Below are positions 16,982-25,549 of a stretch of 64,000 nt of DNA, piece after piece. Made by a program: the position numbers and the translations under genes. Each line of letters begins with the position of its first letter. Positions within the stretch are counted from its first letter, which is position 1. Where the stretch lies: positions 310,001-374,000 of the forward strand of contig NZ_JAULBC010000001.1 of the NCBI RefSeq assembly GCF_041060425.1, read 5' to 3'. The notes beneath the pieces are model-generated. The model was given only the letters and a program-made list of their open reading frames with translations, did not search any database and was not told where the DNA came from. Source of the stretch: Danxiaibacter flavus. Lineage in GTDB: Bacteria > Bacteroidota > Bacteroidia > Chitinophagales > Chitinophagaceae.

Positions 16982-17983
16982 ATGTTTTCTTTTCAACATA
17001 TAGAATTTTTATTGGGATTGATTTTGATCGTGCCTTTGGTGCTGCTTTTTCTGAATGTGCTGTACTGGAAGAAAAAAGTAAAAAAAGCATTGGGGGATGA
17101 GGAGTTGATTGAAGGGCTGACAAAACAATACTCAAAATCATTATTCAGGCTTAAATTCATTTTTTTGGCTGCTGCCGTTGTATTGTTGGTGTTCGCAGGT
17201 GCCAATCTGCGTAAGCCAGCAACCGGTGATAAAGAGAAACGTGCAGGCATAGATGTGATGATTGCGCTGGATGTGAGCAAGAGTATGCTTAGTGAAGATG
17301 TAAAACCTTCACGCCTGGTAAAGGCAAAACAGTTGGTGAGCTTGATGATTGACAGGCTGCAGGATAACCGCATAGGCTTTGTGGTTTTCGCCGGGCAGGC
17401 TTATCTTCAGATGCCGCTGACTTCAGATGCCGCCGCAGCAAAAATATTTGTAAGCAATGCATCGCCTGATGCAGTTCCCATGCAGGGGACAGTAGTTAGC
17501 GATGCGCTGAAGTTGTGTGACAATTCGCTCGATACAAAAGAAAAAAAATATAAAGCTGTTATATTGATAACCGATGGAGAAGATCATGATACCAAGACCG
17601 AGCAGATCCTGCAGCAATTGTATGATCACGGCGTGATTGTTCATACGGTGGGAGTGGGTACAGCGGAAGGTTCGACCATTATAGATCCAGTGACAGGCCA
17701 GGCAAAACGGGACAACAATGGTCAGACCGTTATCTCTAAACTGAATGAAAAGGAATTGGAACTGATCGCATCCAAAACCGGAGGAACTTATCACAGACTG
17801 GATAATACAGTTGATGCGGTAAACGATATAACCGGTGTTTTGGATAATATGGACAAAAAGCTCATCAACGGTGAAGGAAATGAACGGCAATACGCGTCCT
17901 TTTTTCCTTTTTTTATAGCTTTTGCGCTATTGGTGCTTTTATCCGAACTATTTATTCCTGAAACAAAAAAGGAGAAAAATTGA
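16982..17983 (+). CDS. batB: BatB-like von Willebrand factor A membrane protein
   Basis: The 333 residues have two N-terminal membrane segments (about 8-28 and 58-78), a vWA domain with the MIDAS residues in ALDVSKSM (DxSxS), LTSD and ITDGEDHD, and a C-terminal membrane segment (about 306-325). Bacteroides BatA/BatB proteins affect oxygen and stress tolerance and usually lie with MoxR, DUF58, BatC and BatD genes. The ATG at 16,982 is preferred to an in-frame TTG at 16,976. The stop codon overlaps the next start by 4 bases. Confidence 0.85.
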   Translation: MFSFQHIEFLLGLILIVPLVLLFLNVLYWKKKVKKALGDEELIEGLTKQYSKSLFRLKFIFLAAAVVLLVFAGANLRKPATGDKEKRAGIDVMIALDVSKSMLSEDVKPSRLVKAKQLVSLMIDRLQDNRIGFVVFAGQAYLQMPLTSDAAAAKIFVSNASPDAVPMQGTVVSDALKLCDNSLDTKEKKYKAVILITDGEDHDTKTEQILQQLYDHGVIVHTVGVGTAEGSTIIDPVTGQAKRDNNGQTVISKLNEKELELIASKTGGTYHRLDNTVDAVNDITGVLDNMDKKLINGEGNERQYASFFPFFIAFALLVLLSELFIPETKKEKN

Positions 17984-18618
17984 AGTTTTGCTATATCATA
18001 CTAATCATTTTCCTTCCCTTTTACGCAATCGCACAAAAAGGGGACTTACTTGTAAATAAAGGCAACGATGCCTACAAGAAAGGTGAATTTGACAAGGCGG
18101 AAGCTGATTATCGCAAGGCGCTGACGAAAGAAAAGAACAATACAGCAGCAATGTTTAATCTCGGTAATGCGCTGCAACAGCAAAACAAAAATGATGACGC
18201 CGATAAACAGTACGCCGATTTGTTGAGTGACAATAATTTGTCCGCTGATGTAAAAAGAAATACGTATTATAATAAAGGGGTGAACTTTGTAAAACAGAAA
18301 AAATTGCCAGAGGCTGCAGATGCATTTAAACAATCGCTGAAAATAGATCCTACAGATAACAATACAAGAGAAAATTTGCAAAAGGTTTTAGATGAGTTGA
18401 AAAAACAACAGCAACAGCAGCAACAGCAACAACCGAAAAAACAAAAGGAGGAGAAGAAGAAGGATCAGCAAAAACAGCAACCCCATGAACCCAAACCGAA
18501 TTTATCCATGCAAAAGGCTGAGCAATTGCTGGATCAGTTGAGAGAGAAAGAAAAGCAGCTGCAAAACCAGGTGCAAAAACAACGGACAACGAATCAACAA
18601 CCAGATAAGGACTGGTAG
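17980..18618 (+). CDS. batC: BatC-like tetratricopeptide repeat protein
   Basis: The start is TTG overlapping the batB stop (TTGA), which implies coupled translation. The 212 residues have a signal peptide (about 1-18, ending AIAQ), three or so TPR units (about 20-130) including AMFNLGNALQQQNK and YYNKGVNFVKQKK, then a poly-Gln/Lys tract and a short coiled coil. It is a periplasmic scaffold partner of vWA proteins in Bat operons. No BatD follows, which is unusual for this cluster. Confidence 0.8.
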   Translation: MKFCYIILIIFLPFYAIAQKGDLLVNKGNDAYKKGEFDKAEADYRKALTKEKNNTAAMFNLGNALQQQNKNDDADKQYADLLSDNNLSADVKRNTYYNKGVNFVKQKKLPEAADAFKQSLKIDPTDNNTRENLQKVLDELKKQQQQQQQQQPKKQKEEKKKDQQKQQPHEPKPNLSMQKAEQLLDQLREKEKQLQNQVQKQRTTNQQPDKDW

Positions 18619-18720
18619 TGTGTTAATGGAGAATTGAAAATTGACAATTCAGGTCATGCTTAAATCGTTCGGACAGGCGGAATTTCAAATGGGCAGAAAT
18701 TACTTTAATTCATATCTGCA

Positions 18721-18790
18721 CTTATAACGTAACACGTAAAACTTATAACTTAAAACGTATAACGTAAAACGTATAACTTACAACTTGTAG
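18721..18790 (+). repeat. ten-unit heptad array (CKTAWAA type)
   Basis: Exactly 70 bases divide into ten 7-mers: CTTATAA, CGTAACA, CGTAAAA, CTTATAA, CTTAAAA, CGTATAA, CGTAAAA, CGTATAA, CTTACAA and CTTGTAG. All but the last fit C-K-T-A plus three A/C/T bases. A second short array of GCTGAWA type (about 18,803-18,832) ends 6 bases before the next start codon. Confidence 0.85.
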
Positions 18791-18838
18791 ATCACATCAC
18801 CGCTGAAAGCTGATAGCTGACAGCTGAAAGCCAATACC

Positions 18839-19594
18839 ATGTTTAGAAAAATATTTCTCGCTGCAGCTCTTATGTGCCTGGTCTTTGCATCCTGCCTGGA
18901 TACGGAGGAAAAAATCTCACTGAATGCAGATAACAGTGGTACCTATCAATTGAATATGGATATGAGTAAAATGCTTGAGCAGATGAAAGCATTTATGCCA
19001 CAATCTGATTCTCTGTTCCCGGCCGATGAACAAGACAGGGTAGTGCCCCTGGTACAGCTGATTGATTCTGCATCTGCTCAGCAACAAGCATTGTTTAAAG
19101 AAGGAACAATGCTTGTGCATTCTAATAAAGACAGTAATGAACTCTCATTAACCTTTGTTGTTCCATTCAAAAATACCGACGACCTGGCCGCTATAAAAAA
19201 GCATTTGTTTGAGTTGGTCGACGTTAAAAAAATATCAGAAGGAATGGCTGGTGCAGGAGGAATTGGAGACGAAGCCGTTAAGGGAATGGCCATCATTGCA
19301 CCTACTTCAACCGGATTTACTTTCACTGCCGGCAAACATGAAATCAGCAATCAGTTAAGCCAACGAAGCTCTCTTGATAGCCTGTTGAGCGATCAATCCG
19401 TGCAGCAGTTCAGAATGCTGAGTTTTATGGGTGGTATCAACTACAAGACTGTTCTTGAATTACCGTCTCCGGTTAAAAATTATAAAGGACAGGCTGCCAA
19501 CATCTCCGACGATAAGAAGACGGTGACTTTCACCAATACACTCAATGAATTGTTTGATACGCCCGATGCATTTGAATATAAGGTTGATTGGTAG
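18839..19594 (+). CDS. putative lipoprotein, unknown function
   Basis: The 251 residues have a hydrophobic leader and a lipobox at Cys19 (VFASC) followed by an acidic LDTEEK. The mature part starts with a beta-hairpin-like ISLNADNSGTYQLNMDMS, a pattern seen in Bacteroidota lipoproteins whose family function is unknown. Helical, Met- and Gln-rich stretches follow. No catalytic motif is visible. The gene stands alone, bracketed by repeat arrays. Confidence 0.7.
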   Translation: MFRKIFLAAALMCLVFASCLDTEEKISLNADNSGTYQLNMDMSKMLEQMKAFMPQSDSLFPADEQDRVVPLVQLIDSASAQQQALFKEGTMLVHSNKDSNELSLTFVVPFKNTDDLAAIKKHLFELVDVKKISEGMAGAGGIGDEAVKGMAIIAPTSTGFTFTAGKHEISNQLSQRSSLDSLLSDQSVQQFRMLSFMGGINYKTVLELPSPVKNYKGQAANISDDKKTVTFTNTLNELFDTPDAFEYKVDW

Positions 19595-19605
19595 GGGCGG
19601 GGAGC

Positions 19606-19702
19606 TGGTAGCTATAAGGCTTTAGGTATCAGGTATCAGTGTAAGGTGTAAGGTGTAAGGTGTAAGGTGTAAGGTATCAGGTGTAAGGTATAAGGCGTAA
19701 GG
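19606..19702 (+). repeat. heptad array of GGTRTAA/GGTATCA units
   Basis: After the TAG stop at 19,594 come about a dozen 7-bp units (GGTATCA, GGTGTAA repeated, GGTATAA, GGCGTAA). The same family follows the histidine kinase gene at 41,153. GGTGTAA carries a TAA in every unit, so successive units close all three frames. Confidence 0.85.
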
Positions 19703-19836
19703 AGAGGGAATGGTGTTATCGCTTTATGGAACATGAAACTGTTTCAATCCTTAAATCACCAAAATCCTCAAAAATCCTGGTCCTGCTTTGAACTGCAAAA
19801 TCTAAATATTATTTTTAGATACCTAAACGTTCTGAT

Positions 19837-20283
19837 ATGAAAAAGAACTTTTCTTCAATAACCCTGATGACGCTGCCATTGGTATTTTTCATATGCCTTC
19901 ATGCAAACTGTTCTCCGAAAGCCCCGGCAGGGCCGACGCTGACGGGTACATTCTGGCAATTATCTCACGCGCGGGAGGTGACATACAAGCCTGCCAAAGG
20001 TGTTCATAAAGTGTATATTACGCTTGATGAAAGCAATAAAGTAAGTGGCTTTTTGGGCTGCAATAACCTGGTCGGCAGTTATGATATTTCAGGAGGTAAA
20101 GCGTCTATAAAATTTCAGGCTGCTTCCACACGCATGATCTGCCCCGGTGAAGCAATGAAGATTGAAGATGCACTTAACGCAGCACTTTCGGCAGCAACGC
20201 AGTATCACATTGAGGGAAACACATTAACCCTGATGAATGATTACGGAACAGTAGTGGCAGACTTTGTAGCCGGGCAGAAATAA
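19837..20283 (+). CDS. META domain protein (HslJ-like)
   Basis: The 148 residues have a secretion leader with a possible lipobox at about Cys26 (HANC) and one META/DUF306 domain. Hallmarks are GTFWQL near the start, the F-L-G-C-N-N-L-V-G-S-Y core and the T-R-M-I-C-P-G segment, two conserved cysteine-containing stretches. E. coli HslJ is heat-inducible and linked to novobiocin resistance; the biochemical role is unknown. A near-match -7 element (TATTTTTA, 19,810-19,817) lies 19 bases upstream, and a strong terminator follows. Confidence 0.86.
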   Translation: MKKNFSSITLMTLPLVFFICLHANCSPKAPAGPTLTGTFWQLSHAREVTYKPAKGVHKVYITLDESNKVSGFLGCNNLVGSYDISGGKASIKFQAASTRMICPGEAMKIEDALNAALSAATQYHIEGNTLTLMNDYGTVVADFVAGQK

Positions 20284-20313
20284 CTCAATTGAATAACTGC
20301 AGAAATCTGTATA

Positions 20314-20344
20314 AAAAAAGATCATTTTTTCAATGATCTTTTTT
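20314..20344. terminator. bidirectional terminator between the META gene and tRNA-Arg
   Basis: A 13-bp perfect stem (20,314-20,326 with 20,332-20,344), with A6 and T6 ends and a TTTTC loop, can end both the plus-strand META gene and the minus-strand tRNA. Confidence 0.85.
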
Positions 20345-20352
20345 GTGTTAGG

Positions 20353-20424
20353 TGGCTTCGCCAGGAATCGAACCTGGATCTGGAGCTTCGGAAACTCTTA
20401 TACTATCCATTGTACTACGAAGCC
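20353..20424 (-). tRNA. tRNA-Arg (CCG)
   Basis: On the minus strand a 72-nt cloverleaf is seen. The acceptor stem GGCTTCG/CGAAGCC is perfect, the T arm is CCAGG-TTCGATT-CCTGG, and the anticodon loop TTCCGAA has anticodon CCG, reading CGG arginine codons. The discriminator base is A. The next genomic bases are CCT, so a full CCA end is not encoded. One A-C mismatch tops the anticodon stem. Confidence 0.93.
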
Positions 20425-20500
20425 AAATGGTGGCAAAAGTAAAGGAATAACCTTTTATTGACAACTTAATTATAACTGCGTTAAGTTCCGGAAAACGACG

Positions 20501-21508
20501 CTATTTCGTTAGTATCAGCAACCCTTTTTGGTTGTTTAATTCCCAGTTCGCGAATTTATTCAGCAGTGCTTTGCCTGCGATGATCTTTTTGCCTTTTTCA
20601 GTAACCGCCACAACCACATTGTCAATAGAATAATTGCCAACCTGAATATTGTTTAGTCTGTATTTCCTGCAGGTATCCACCGCGCCGTTGGCCATTTCAT
20701 ATTCACCGGTTCCAATGTAATTCGAAAGCATGTTTTCTTTCTTTAACTTTTCTTCCATGTCTTTGTTGATAAGCATGTCCGAAGCTCCCGTATCCAGCAG
20801 CCAAACCAGCGTTTCATCTCCCATTTTAATTTTAATAAAGCTCATGCCGCCAAGGTTCAAAACATTTACGCTATCCGCCAGCGGGCCTTTTACATCATTT
20901 CTGGCTCTTGAGGTCCAGTTTTTTTCTTCCTCGTTCTCTGTTTGAAAAGGATCGCCGCATTTATACATTACTTCATAAAATAACATTGAATTGGGGTTCT
21001 CTAAAGTTTTTATTTCAGCGTCAGTCAGTTTGTTTGTTTTGATGAGATCAAGCTGGCACCGGCAGAATTTTTCAACACGCTGTGGGTTTAAAGATTTTTC
21101 TGTGGTTGCCTGAATGTTCTCCATACAACCCTTAACAAACTCCTCTTCAAACCCATCCGCCTGTAAAAGCATTGATTGCCCTGTGCTGGTAAGACATTCC
21201 TGGATGTCTTTTTCAACTGCAGGATCTTCCTTCAAAAGACCTGGCAAATCAACAATGCCATTCTTTGTAAAACTTTTATACTGTTTCGCGCTAAAACGGC
21301 GGTCAAGTTTATCAACCTGGCAGTTGCAAGCAGCAACCGCGGCCTGATTGCTGTTGTCTTTGTGAAGGGATCTGAGACAGCTGCCGATTAACTGTTTGCG
21401 GTTGAGTATGGGCTTGCCTTCTTTAGTTTTAACATACAAGCTCTGGGCTGGCAAGTTTAAAGAAAACAGTACCATCATTCCCCAAAGTAGTACGGAATGT
21501 TTGTGCAT
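20501..21508 (-). CDS. secreted retropepsin-like aspartic protease with duplicated Cys modules
   Basis: The 335 residues have a signal peptide (about 1-21, ending LPAQ). Two similar helical modules follow, each with a G/S-C near its start and a C-x-C further on: SCLRSL...AACNCQVDKL (about 43-70) and GCMENI...KFCRCQLDLI (about 128-155). The C-terminal domain (about 215-335) has the retropepsin motif LLDTGASDML and a strand pair like that of single-lobe clan AA proteases, which dimerise to form the active site. It is probably periplasmic. The substrate is unknown. Confidence 0.8.
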   Translation of the reverse strand: MHKHSVLLWGMMVLFSLNLPAQSLYVKTKEGKPILNRKQLIGSCLRSLHKDNSNQAAVAACNCQVDKLDRRFSAKQYKSFTKNGIVDLPGLLKEDPAVEKDIQECLTSTGQSMLLQADGFEEEFVKGCMENIQATTEKSLNPQRVEKFCRCQLDLIKTNKLTDAEIKTLENPNSMLFYEVMYKCGDPFQTENEEEKNWTSRARNDVKGPLADSVNVLNLGGMSFIKIKMGDETLVWLLDTGASDMLINKDMEEKLKKENMLSNYIGTGEYEMANGAVDTCRKYRLNNIQVGNYSIDNVVVAVTEKGKKIIAGKALLNKFANWELNNQKGLLILTK

Positions 21509-21568
21509 AAAATTTTGCGCTTAAATAAAGGTTATTGGTTAGAATTGAATGCAGATGAATAAGTGATG

Positions 21569-22096
21569 TTAAGGCAGGGCATTTACCTTTAGCGTGACCT
21601 TTACAATATCACTCATAACCATGCTTCCTCCGCCTACGCCATAATCTCTCCTGTTGATAGAGAAGGTAGCGTTAAACTGATAGCCGTTTGACGTTTGGTC
21701 GACTGTGAACGGAATAGTTATGTTTTTTGTTTTGTTCTTTATTGTAAGATTGCCTGTTGCGGAGTACTGCCCGTTTGAGCCGGTAATCCCCGAGCTTGTA
21801 AAGGTGATATTGGGATATTTACCTACGTCAAAATATTCTTCTTTTCTAAGATGACTATCTCTCATATCGTTGTCAGTGTTAATACTGTTCGCATCAATAG
21901 TAACATTGAAATATGATGTAGCCGGATTTTCCGGAACCCACTTGATGGCTCCTTTAAGACCTTTGAATTCTCCTCTTGTTGCAAGACCAAAATTGTTTAT
22001 TGAAAACGTAACAGATTTTTCGGCGTCTACCGGTTTTAAATCCACAAAGGCAGTCAGGCCAATAAACAATGCTACCAGGCAAAAAATATTCTTCAT
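21569..22096 (-). CDS. YceI family periplasmic lipid-binding protein
   Basis: The 175 residues have a signal peptide (about 1-17) and a YceI lipocalin-like barrel. Typical segments are VTFSINNFGLATRGEFKGLKG, D-A-N-S-I-N-T-D-N-D-M-R-D-S-H-L, EEYFDVGKYPNITF and INRRDYGVG. Family members bind polyisoprenoids in the periplasm. The gene lies 19 bases downstream of ispG, so isoprenoid synthesis and an isoprenoid-binding protein may share a transcript. Confidence 0.9.
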   Translation of the reverse strand: MKNIFCLVALFIGLTAFVDLKPVDAEKSVTFSINNFGLATRGEFKGLKGAIKWVPENPATSYFNVTIDANSINTDNDMRDSHLRKEEYFDVGKYPNITFTSSGITGSNGQYSATGNLTIKNKTKNITIPFTVDQTSNGYQFNATFSINRRDYGVGGGSMVMSDIVKVTLKVNALP

Positions 22097-22115
22097 GCAA
22101 ATGTTTTAAAAGAGA

Positions 22116-24158
22116 TTAAGCAATTGGTGCCAAATTAGCCATGGGCTGGGGTTCTACCCATGCATCACTTTCTTTTAAAAGATTGATCAGTTCTTCTACG
22201 GCAACATCACTATCAACATTTCTTTTTACCACTTCTTTGCCTTTGTATAAAGTGATCTTTCCAACACCGCTTCCTACATACCCAAAATCAGCATCAGCCA
22301 TTTCGCCGGGGCCGTTTACAATGCAACCCATAATTGCAATCTTAACGCCTTTCAGGTGATTGGTGACTGAACGGATTTTTGCCGTAGTTTCCTGCAGGTC
22401 GAATAATGTTCGTCCGCATGAAGGGCAGGAAATATATTCTGTTTTGGAAATACGTGTACGAGTAGCCTGTAAAATAGTAAAGGCTGTGTTGTTGATGAAT
22501 TGCTCCACCGATTTGTTCTGCAAATAGTTGCGGCCGGATGCATTCATCTTTTCGTAATTCTCAGAAGCTAAAGCATAGCTGGCGGCTGTCATGCCCAGGC
22601 AAATACCGTCACCAAAGCCGTCGAGGAATAAGGCTCCGCATTCTGTTGAATAGTGAATGAGATGTTCGTCAGTTGAATGCCAGTAGCTGTCTGTAGTAAT
22701 AATAACCGGGTTGTTGATATTGTTATTCATCAGCTCCATAAACATTCTGCGTATGGCAGGCATGCTGTGTTTGTTGGTTGATGAAAGACATAAAACCGCA
22801 GTTTCGTCGTTGGCAATATCTGCGAGATAAGTATAATTATTGATAGGGGTTTCATCACTAAAGCAGTCAACCATCACAAAATTCAACATATTGCTTTTTG
22901 ATGAAGCTGCAGCAAAACCGCTATCCTGGAATATCGGGAAGTATTTGGTTTTGTCTTCAGCAAGCTCCCATGTGGCTGGGTAAACAATTACCTTAAGTGT
23001 TCCCGGTAAAGCAAAGTCAAGCAGCTGATGTCCCGTAAAAATATAGTCGGCAGCGGCATCACTTATGTTCCACTTATCTGAAGCCTCGTCATAAGTATAG
23101 CCTACACTTTCCAGTTGTTTGGGCGTAATTTCTTTTAACTTGCTCAGATCTGCAATAACAACCGGAACATGTTTCGAGCCGATATTATCTACCTGGAAGG
23201 TCTTTCTCCTATTATGGTTGAACGGATCATAAGGGATTTTTTCAACCGGCGGAATGCTTTCACTTTTTGCAGGCTCTCCTGTATACCGTTTTACAAGATC
23301 CTTACAAACGGGGATTTCAAATTCCGGGTCTTCAGTAAGTGAAACACGAATGGTATCACCAATGCCATCTTCCAGTAAAGTGCCTATGCCGGCAGCGCTT
23401 TTCACCCTGCCATCTTCGCCGTCGCCAGCTTCCGTTACACCCAGGTGGAGTGGATAGCATTCACTGAATTCCTGTGTCATTTGTTGAATCAACAGGCGGT
23501 AAGCTTGTACCATTACCTGCGGGTTACTGGCTTTCATACTCAACACAATGTTATGATAGTTTTCGTCCCTTGCAATACGCAAAAACTCCATTGCACTTTC
23601 CACCATTCCCATGGGCGTATCGCCGTAACGGCTCATAATCCTGTCGCTCAAAGAACCATGGTTTGTACCAATCCGCATGGCGGTACCATATTCTTTACAG
23701 ATCTTAATGAGCGGAGTAAAGCGGGTGCGGATCCGTTCAATTTCTTCGTTGTATTCTGCGTCGGTATATTCAATAAAATCAAACTTCTTTTTGTCTACGT
23801 AATTGCCCGGATTCACTCGTACTTTTTCAATAATTCTTGCTGCGATTTCTGCTGCATTCGGTGTAAAGTGAATATCTGCAACCAGTGGAGTTGTATAACC
23901 TCTTTTGCGTAGTTCGTTCTTTATATTAAGCAGGTTTTCGGCTTCTTTTTTTGAAGGAGCGGTAATGCGCACAAGCTCAGCCCCGGCTTCAATGCAACGT
24001 ATGGTCTGTTCAACTGTACCAATTGTGTCCATTGTATCCGTCGTTGTCATTGTTTGTAACCGTATCGGGTTAAAATTGCCCAGCGTAAGATCTCCAATCT
24101 TTACTTCTAAAGTCTTCAGACGGCTGTATGTGGTAAGTGAGTTACAATATAATTGCAT
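22116..24158 (-). CDS. ispG: 4-hydroxy-3-methylbut-2-enyl diphosphate synthase, long three-domain type
   Basis: IspG reduces MEcPP to HMBPP with a 4Fe-4S cluster, the sixth MEP pathway step. At 680 residues it is the long form of Bacteroidota, Chlamydiae and plants: an N-terminal TIM barrel (about 15-280), an inserted second barrel-like domain (about 300-560) and the C-terminal ferredoxin-like domain. The cluster cysteines lie in CPSCGRTLFDLQ and GCIVNGPGE. A -7 element is present at 24,182-24,189. YceI follows in the same unit. Confidence 0.95.
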   Translation of the reverse strand: MQLYCNSLTTYSRLKTLEVKIGDLTLGNFNPIRLQTMTTTDTMDTIGTVEQTIRCIEAGAELVRITAPSKKEAENLLNIKNELRKRGYTTPLVADIHFTPNAAEIAARIIEKVRVNPGNYVDKKKFDFIEYTDAEYNEEIERIRTRFTPLIKICKEYGTAMRIGTNHGSLSDRIMSRYGDTPMGMVESAMEFLRIARDENYHNIVLSMKASNPQVMVQAYRLLIQQMTQEFSECYPLHLGVTEAGDGEDGRVKSAAGIGTLLEDGIGDTIRVSLTEDPEFEIPVCKDLVKRYTGEPAKSESIPPVEKIPYDPFNHNRRKTFQVDNIGSKHVPVVIADLSKLKEITPKQLESVGYTYDEASDKWNISDAAADYIFTGHQLLDFALPGTLKVIVYPATWELAEDKTKYFPIFQDSGFAAASSKSNMLNFVMVDCFSDETPINNYTYLADIANDETAVLCLSSTNKHSMPAIRRMFMELMNNNINNPVIITTDSYWHSTDEHLIHYSTECGALFLDGFGDGICLGMTAASYALASENYEKMNASGRNYLQNKSVEQFINNTAFTILQATRTRISKTEYISCPSCGRTLFDLQETTAKIRSVTNHLKGVKIAIMGCIVNGPGEMADADFGYVGSGVGKITLYKGKEVVKRNVDSDVAVEELINLLKESDAWVEPQPMANLAPIA

Positions 24159-24181
24159 AAAATCTTCTTTCTAGAATGTAG

Positions 24182-24189
24182 CAAAAATA
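24182..24189 (-). promoter_or_regulatory. -7 promoter element of ispG
   Basis: The minus strand reads TATTTTTG, a full TAnnTTTG match, 23 bases before the ispG start codon. Confidence 0.5.
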
Positions 24190-24292
24190 ATGAATAGAGA
24201 AACTCAATTCCTGCCGGTACATAAGTTTAGCGGCTTGTTGGCAGTTAAGAGAGAATAATAAGCGCTCAATGAGGATTTTATAATACGAAAAT

Positions 24293-24300
24293 TATCTTTG
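24293..24300 (+). promoter_or_regulatory. -7 promoter element of trmD
   Basis: TATCTTTG, a full match, ends 35 bases before the trmD ATG. It stands divergent to the ispG promoter about 100 bases away. Confidence 0.5.
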
Positions 24301-24335
24301 CCGGATGAGCACATCTGCTCAATAAAGAAAGTTAC

Positions 24336-25019
24336 ATGAAAATAGACATCATAACCGTAGTGCCTGAATTGCTGGAGAGCCCTTTAAGTCATAGTATTAT
24401 GAAGCGCGCCCGGGAAAAAGGGTTGCTGGAAGTGAATTTGCATAATTTAAGGAAATGGGCCATTAATAAATACGGGCAGGTGGATGATTACCAATATGGG
24501 GGCGGTGCAGGTATGGTAATGATGTGCGAGCCATTAGTTAATGCAATCGAAGAACTTCAGAAAGATACGTCTTACGACGAAATAATATATATGACGCCCG
24601 ATGGCGGCACTTTTAACCAGCGTACGGCAAATAATCTGTCTCTTAAAGAAAATGTTTTGATTATTTGTGGACATTACAAAGGCATAGACCAGCGGATCCG
24701 TGATCACTATGTTACAATGGAGATTTCTATTGGAGATTATGTTTTGAGCGGGGGAGAATTGGCCGCTGCGGTTGTTGTAGACGCGGTTGGAAGATTACTA
24801 CCGGGGGTGTTAAACGATGAAACATCGGCGTTAACAGATTCTTTTCAGGATAATTTACTTGCTCCTCCGGTGTATACACGCCCCGAAAATTTTAATGGAT
24901 GGGAGGTTCCAGCGGTCCTCTTAAGCGGAGACCCTAAAAAGGTAGACCAATGGAGGTATGAACAATCCCTTGCAAATACCAGGCTGCGGAGGCCTGATCT
25001 GCTAAAAGACGATCTGTAA
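24336..25019 (+). CDS. trmD: tRNA (guanine-37-N1)-methyltransferase
   Basis: TrmD methylates G37 next to the anticodon using AdoMet, preventing +1 frameshifting. It has 227 residues. The trefoil-knot AdoMet site shows in YGGGAGMVM, CGHYKGIDQR and IGDYVLSGGELAA. The C-terminal helix has VPAVLLSGDP. In many bacteria trmD sits between rimM and rplS; neither is here, so the gene is isolated. Confidence 0.96.
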   Translation: MKIDIITVVPELLESPLSHSIMKRAREKGLLEVNLHNLRKWAINKYGQVDDYQYGGGAGMVMMCEPLVNAIEELQKDTSYDEIIYMTPDGGTFNQRTANNLSLKENVLIICGHYKGIDQRIRDHYVTMEISIGDYVLSGGELAAAVVVDAVGRLLPGVLNDETSALTDSFQDNLLAPPVYTRPENFNGWEVPAVLLSGDPKKVDQWRYEQSLANTRLRRPDLLKDDL

Positions 25020-25314
25020 CTGTGACTATTACAGATAACTTATAAATCAGCTTAAATAAATGAATAATACTCCTAAGAGGTTAATTGTGTCCGATTCGGA
25101 TATGGTAAAGTCTTTGTAAAGTATTTTGGTAAAAAAAGTCTTCTGATATTTGTGGTACAATATCCTTGGGAAAAGTCCCGTTTTAGATTCCAATATCTAA
25201 GTCCAATATCTAAAAATCCAGTATTCAGAAATCCAGTATGTCCGTGGAAAACCAGTAGCTAAACAATACTAGATTGTTTAGTTGTAAAATGTAAGTTCTA
25301 GTAATAGGAAACCA
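25020..25314. other. noncoding stretch after trmD with short repeats
   Basis: No gene is seen in these 295 bases. At about 25,183-25,240 there are 13-15-base units beginning CCAATATCTAA or CCAGTATTCAG, repeated about four times. A near-match -7 sequence lies around 25,119. A small RNA ending at the downstream hairpin is possible but unsupported. Confidence 0.4.
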
Positions 25315-25350
25315 TTAAGGCCCTGCTCCAGCGGGGCCTTAAGTTTTATT
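25315..25350 (+). terminator. strong hairpin terminator before ade
   Basis: Arms 25,315-25,326 and 25,331-25,342 form a 12-bp stem (one G-T) with a TCCA tetraloop, followed by GTTTTATT. It lies 296 bases after trmD, far for a simple trmD terminator. Confidence 0.75.
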
Positions 25351-25510
25351 ATTCTTCCCCGCAATTATTTTTTGCTTTCTCTGATGATATTATTGCAGTC
25401 CAATTGATTGTGTAACAGAATTATGTCGCATGCGTCTGCATAACCGGCTCTTTTCCCAAGCCATTATTTAAGATCCGTTTTCAAAAAAATGATCACCTTT
25501 GATCCGGTTA

Positions 25511-25524
25511 GCGCCGAAAGGCGC
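25511..25524 (+). promoter_or_regulatory. GNRA-capped hairpin in the ade leader
   Basis: A perfect stem GCGCC/GGCGC closed by a GAAA tetraloop lies 25 bases before the ade start codon and could affect mRNA stability or initiation. It does not resemble the purine riboswitch. Confidence 0.5.
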
Positions 25525-25549
25525 ACTTCTTTTAAATCGAAAAATAGCT

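Noticed and set aside
18400..18500. Repetitive tract inside batC that looks like a repeat array
   Set aside because: It is in-frame poly-Gln/Lys coding sequence, not CRISPR or an intergenic array.
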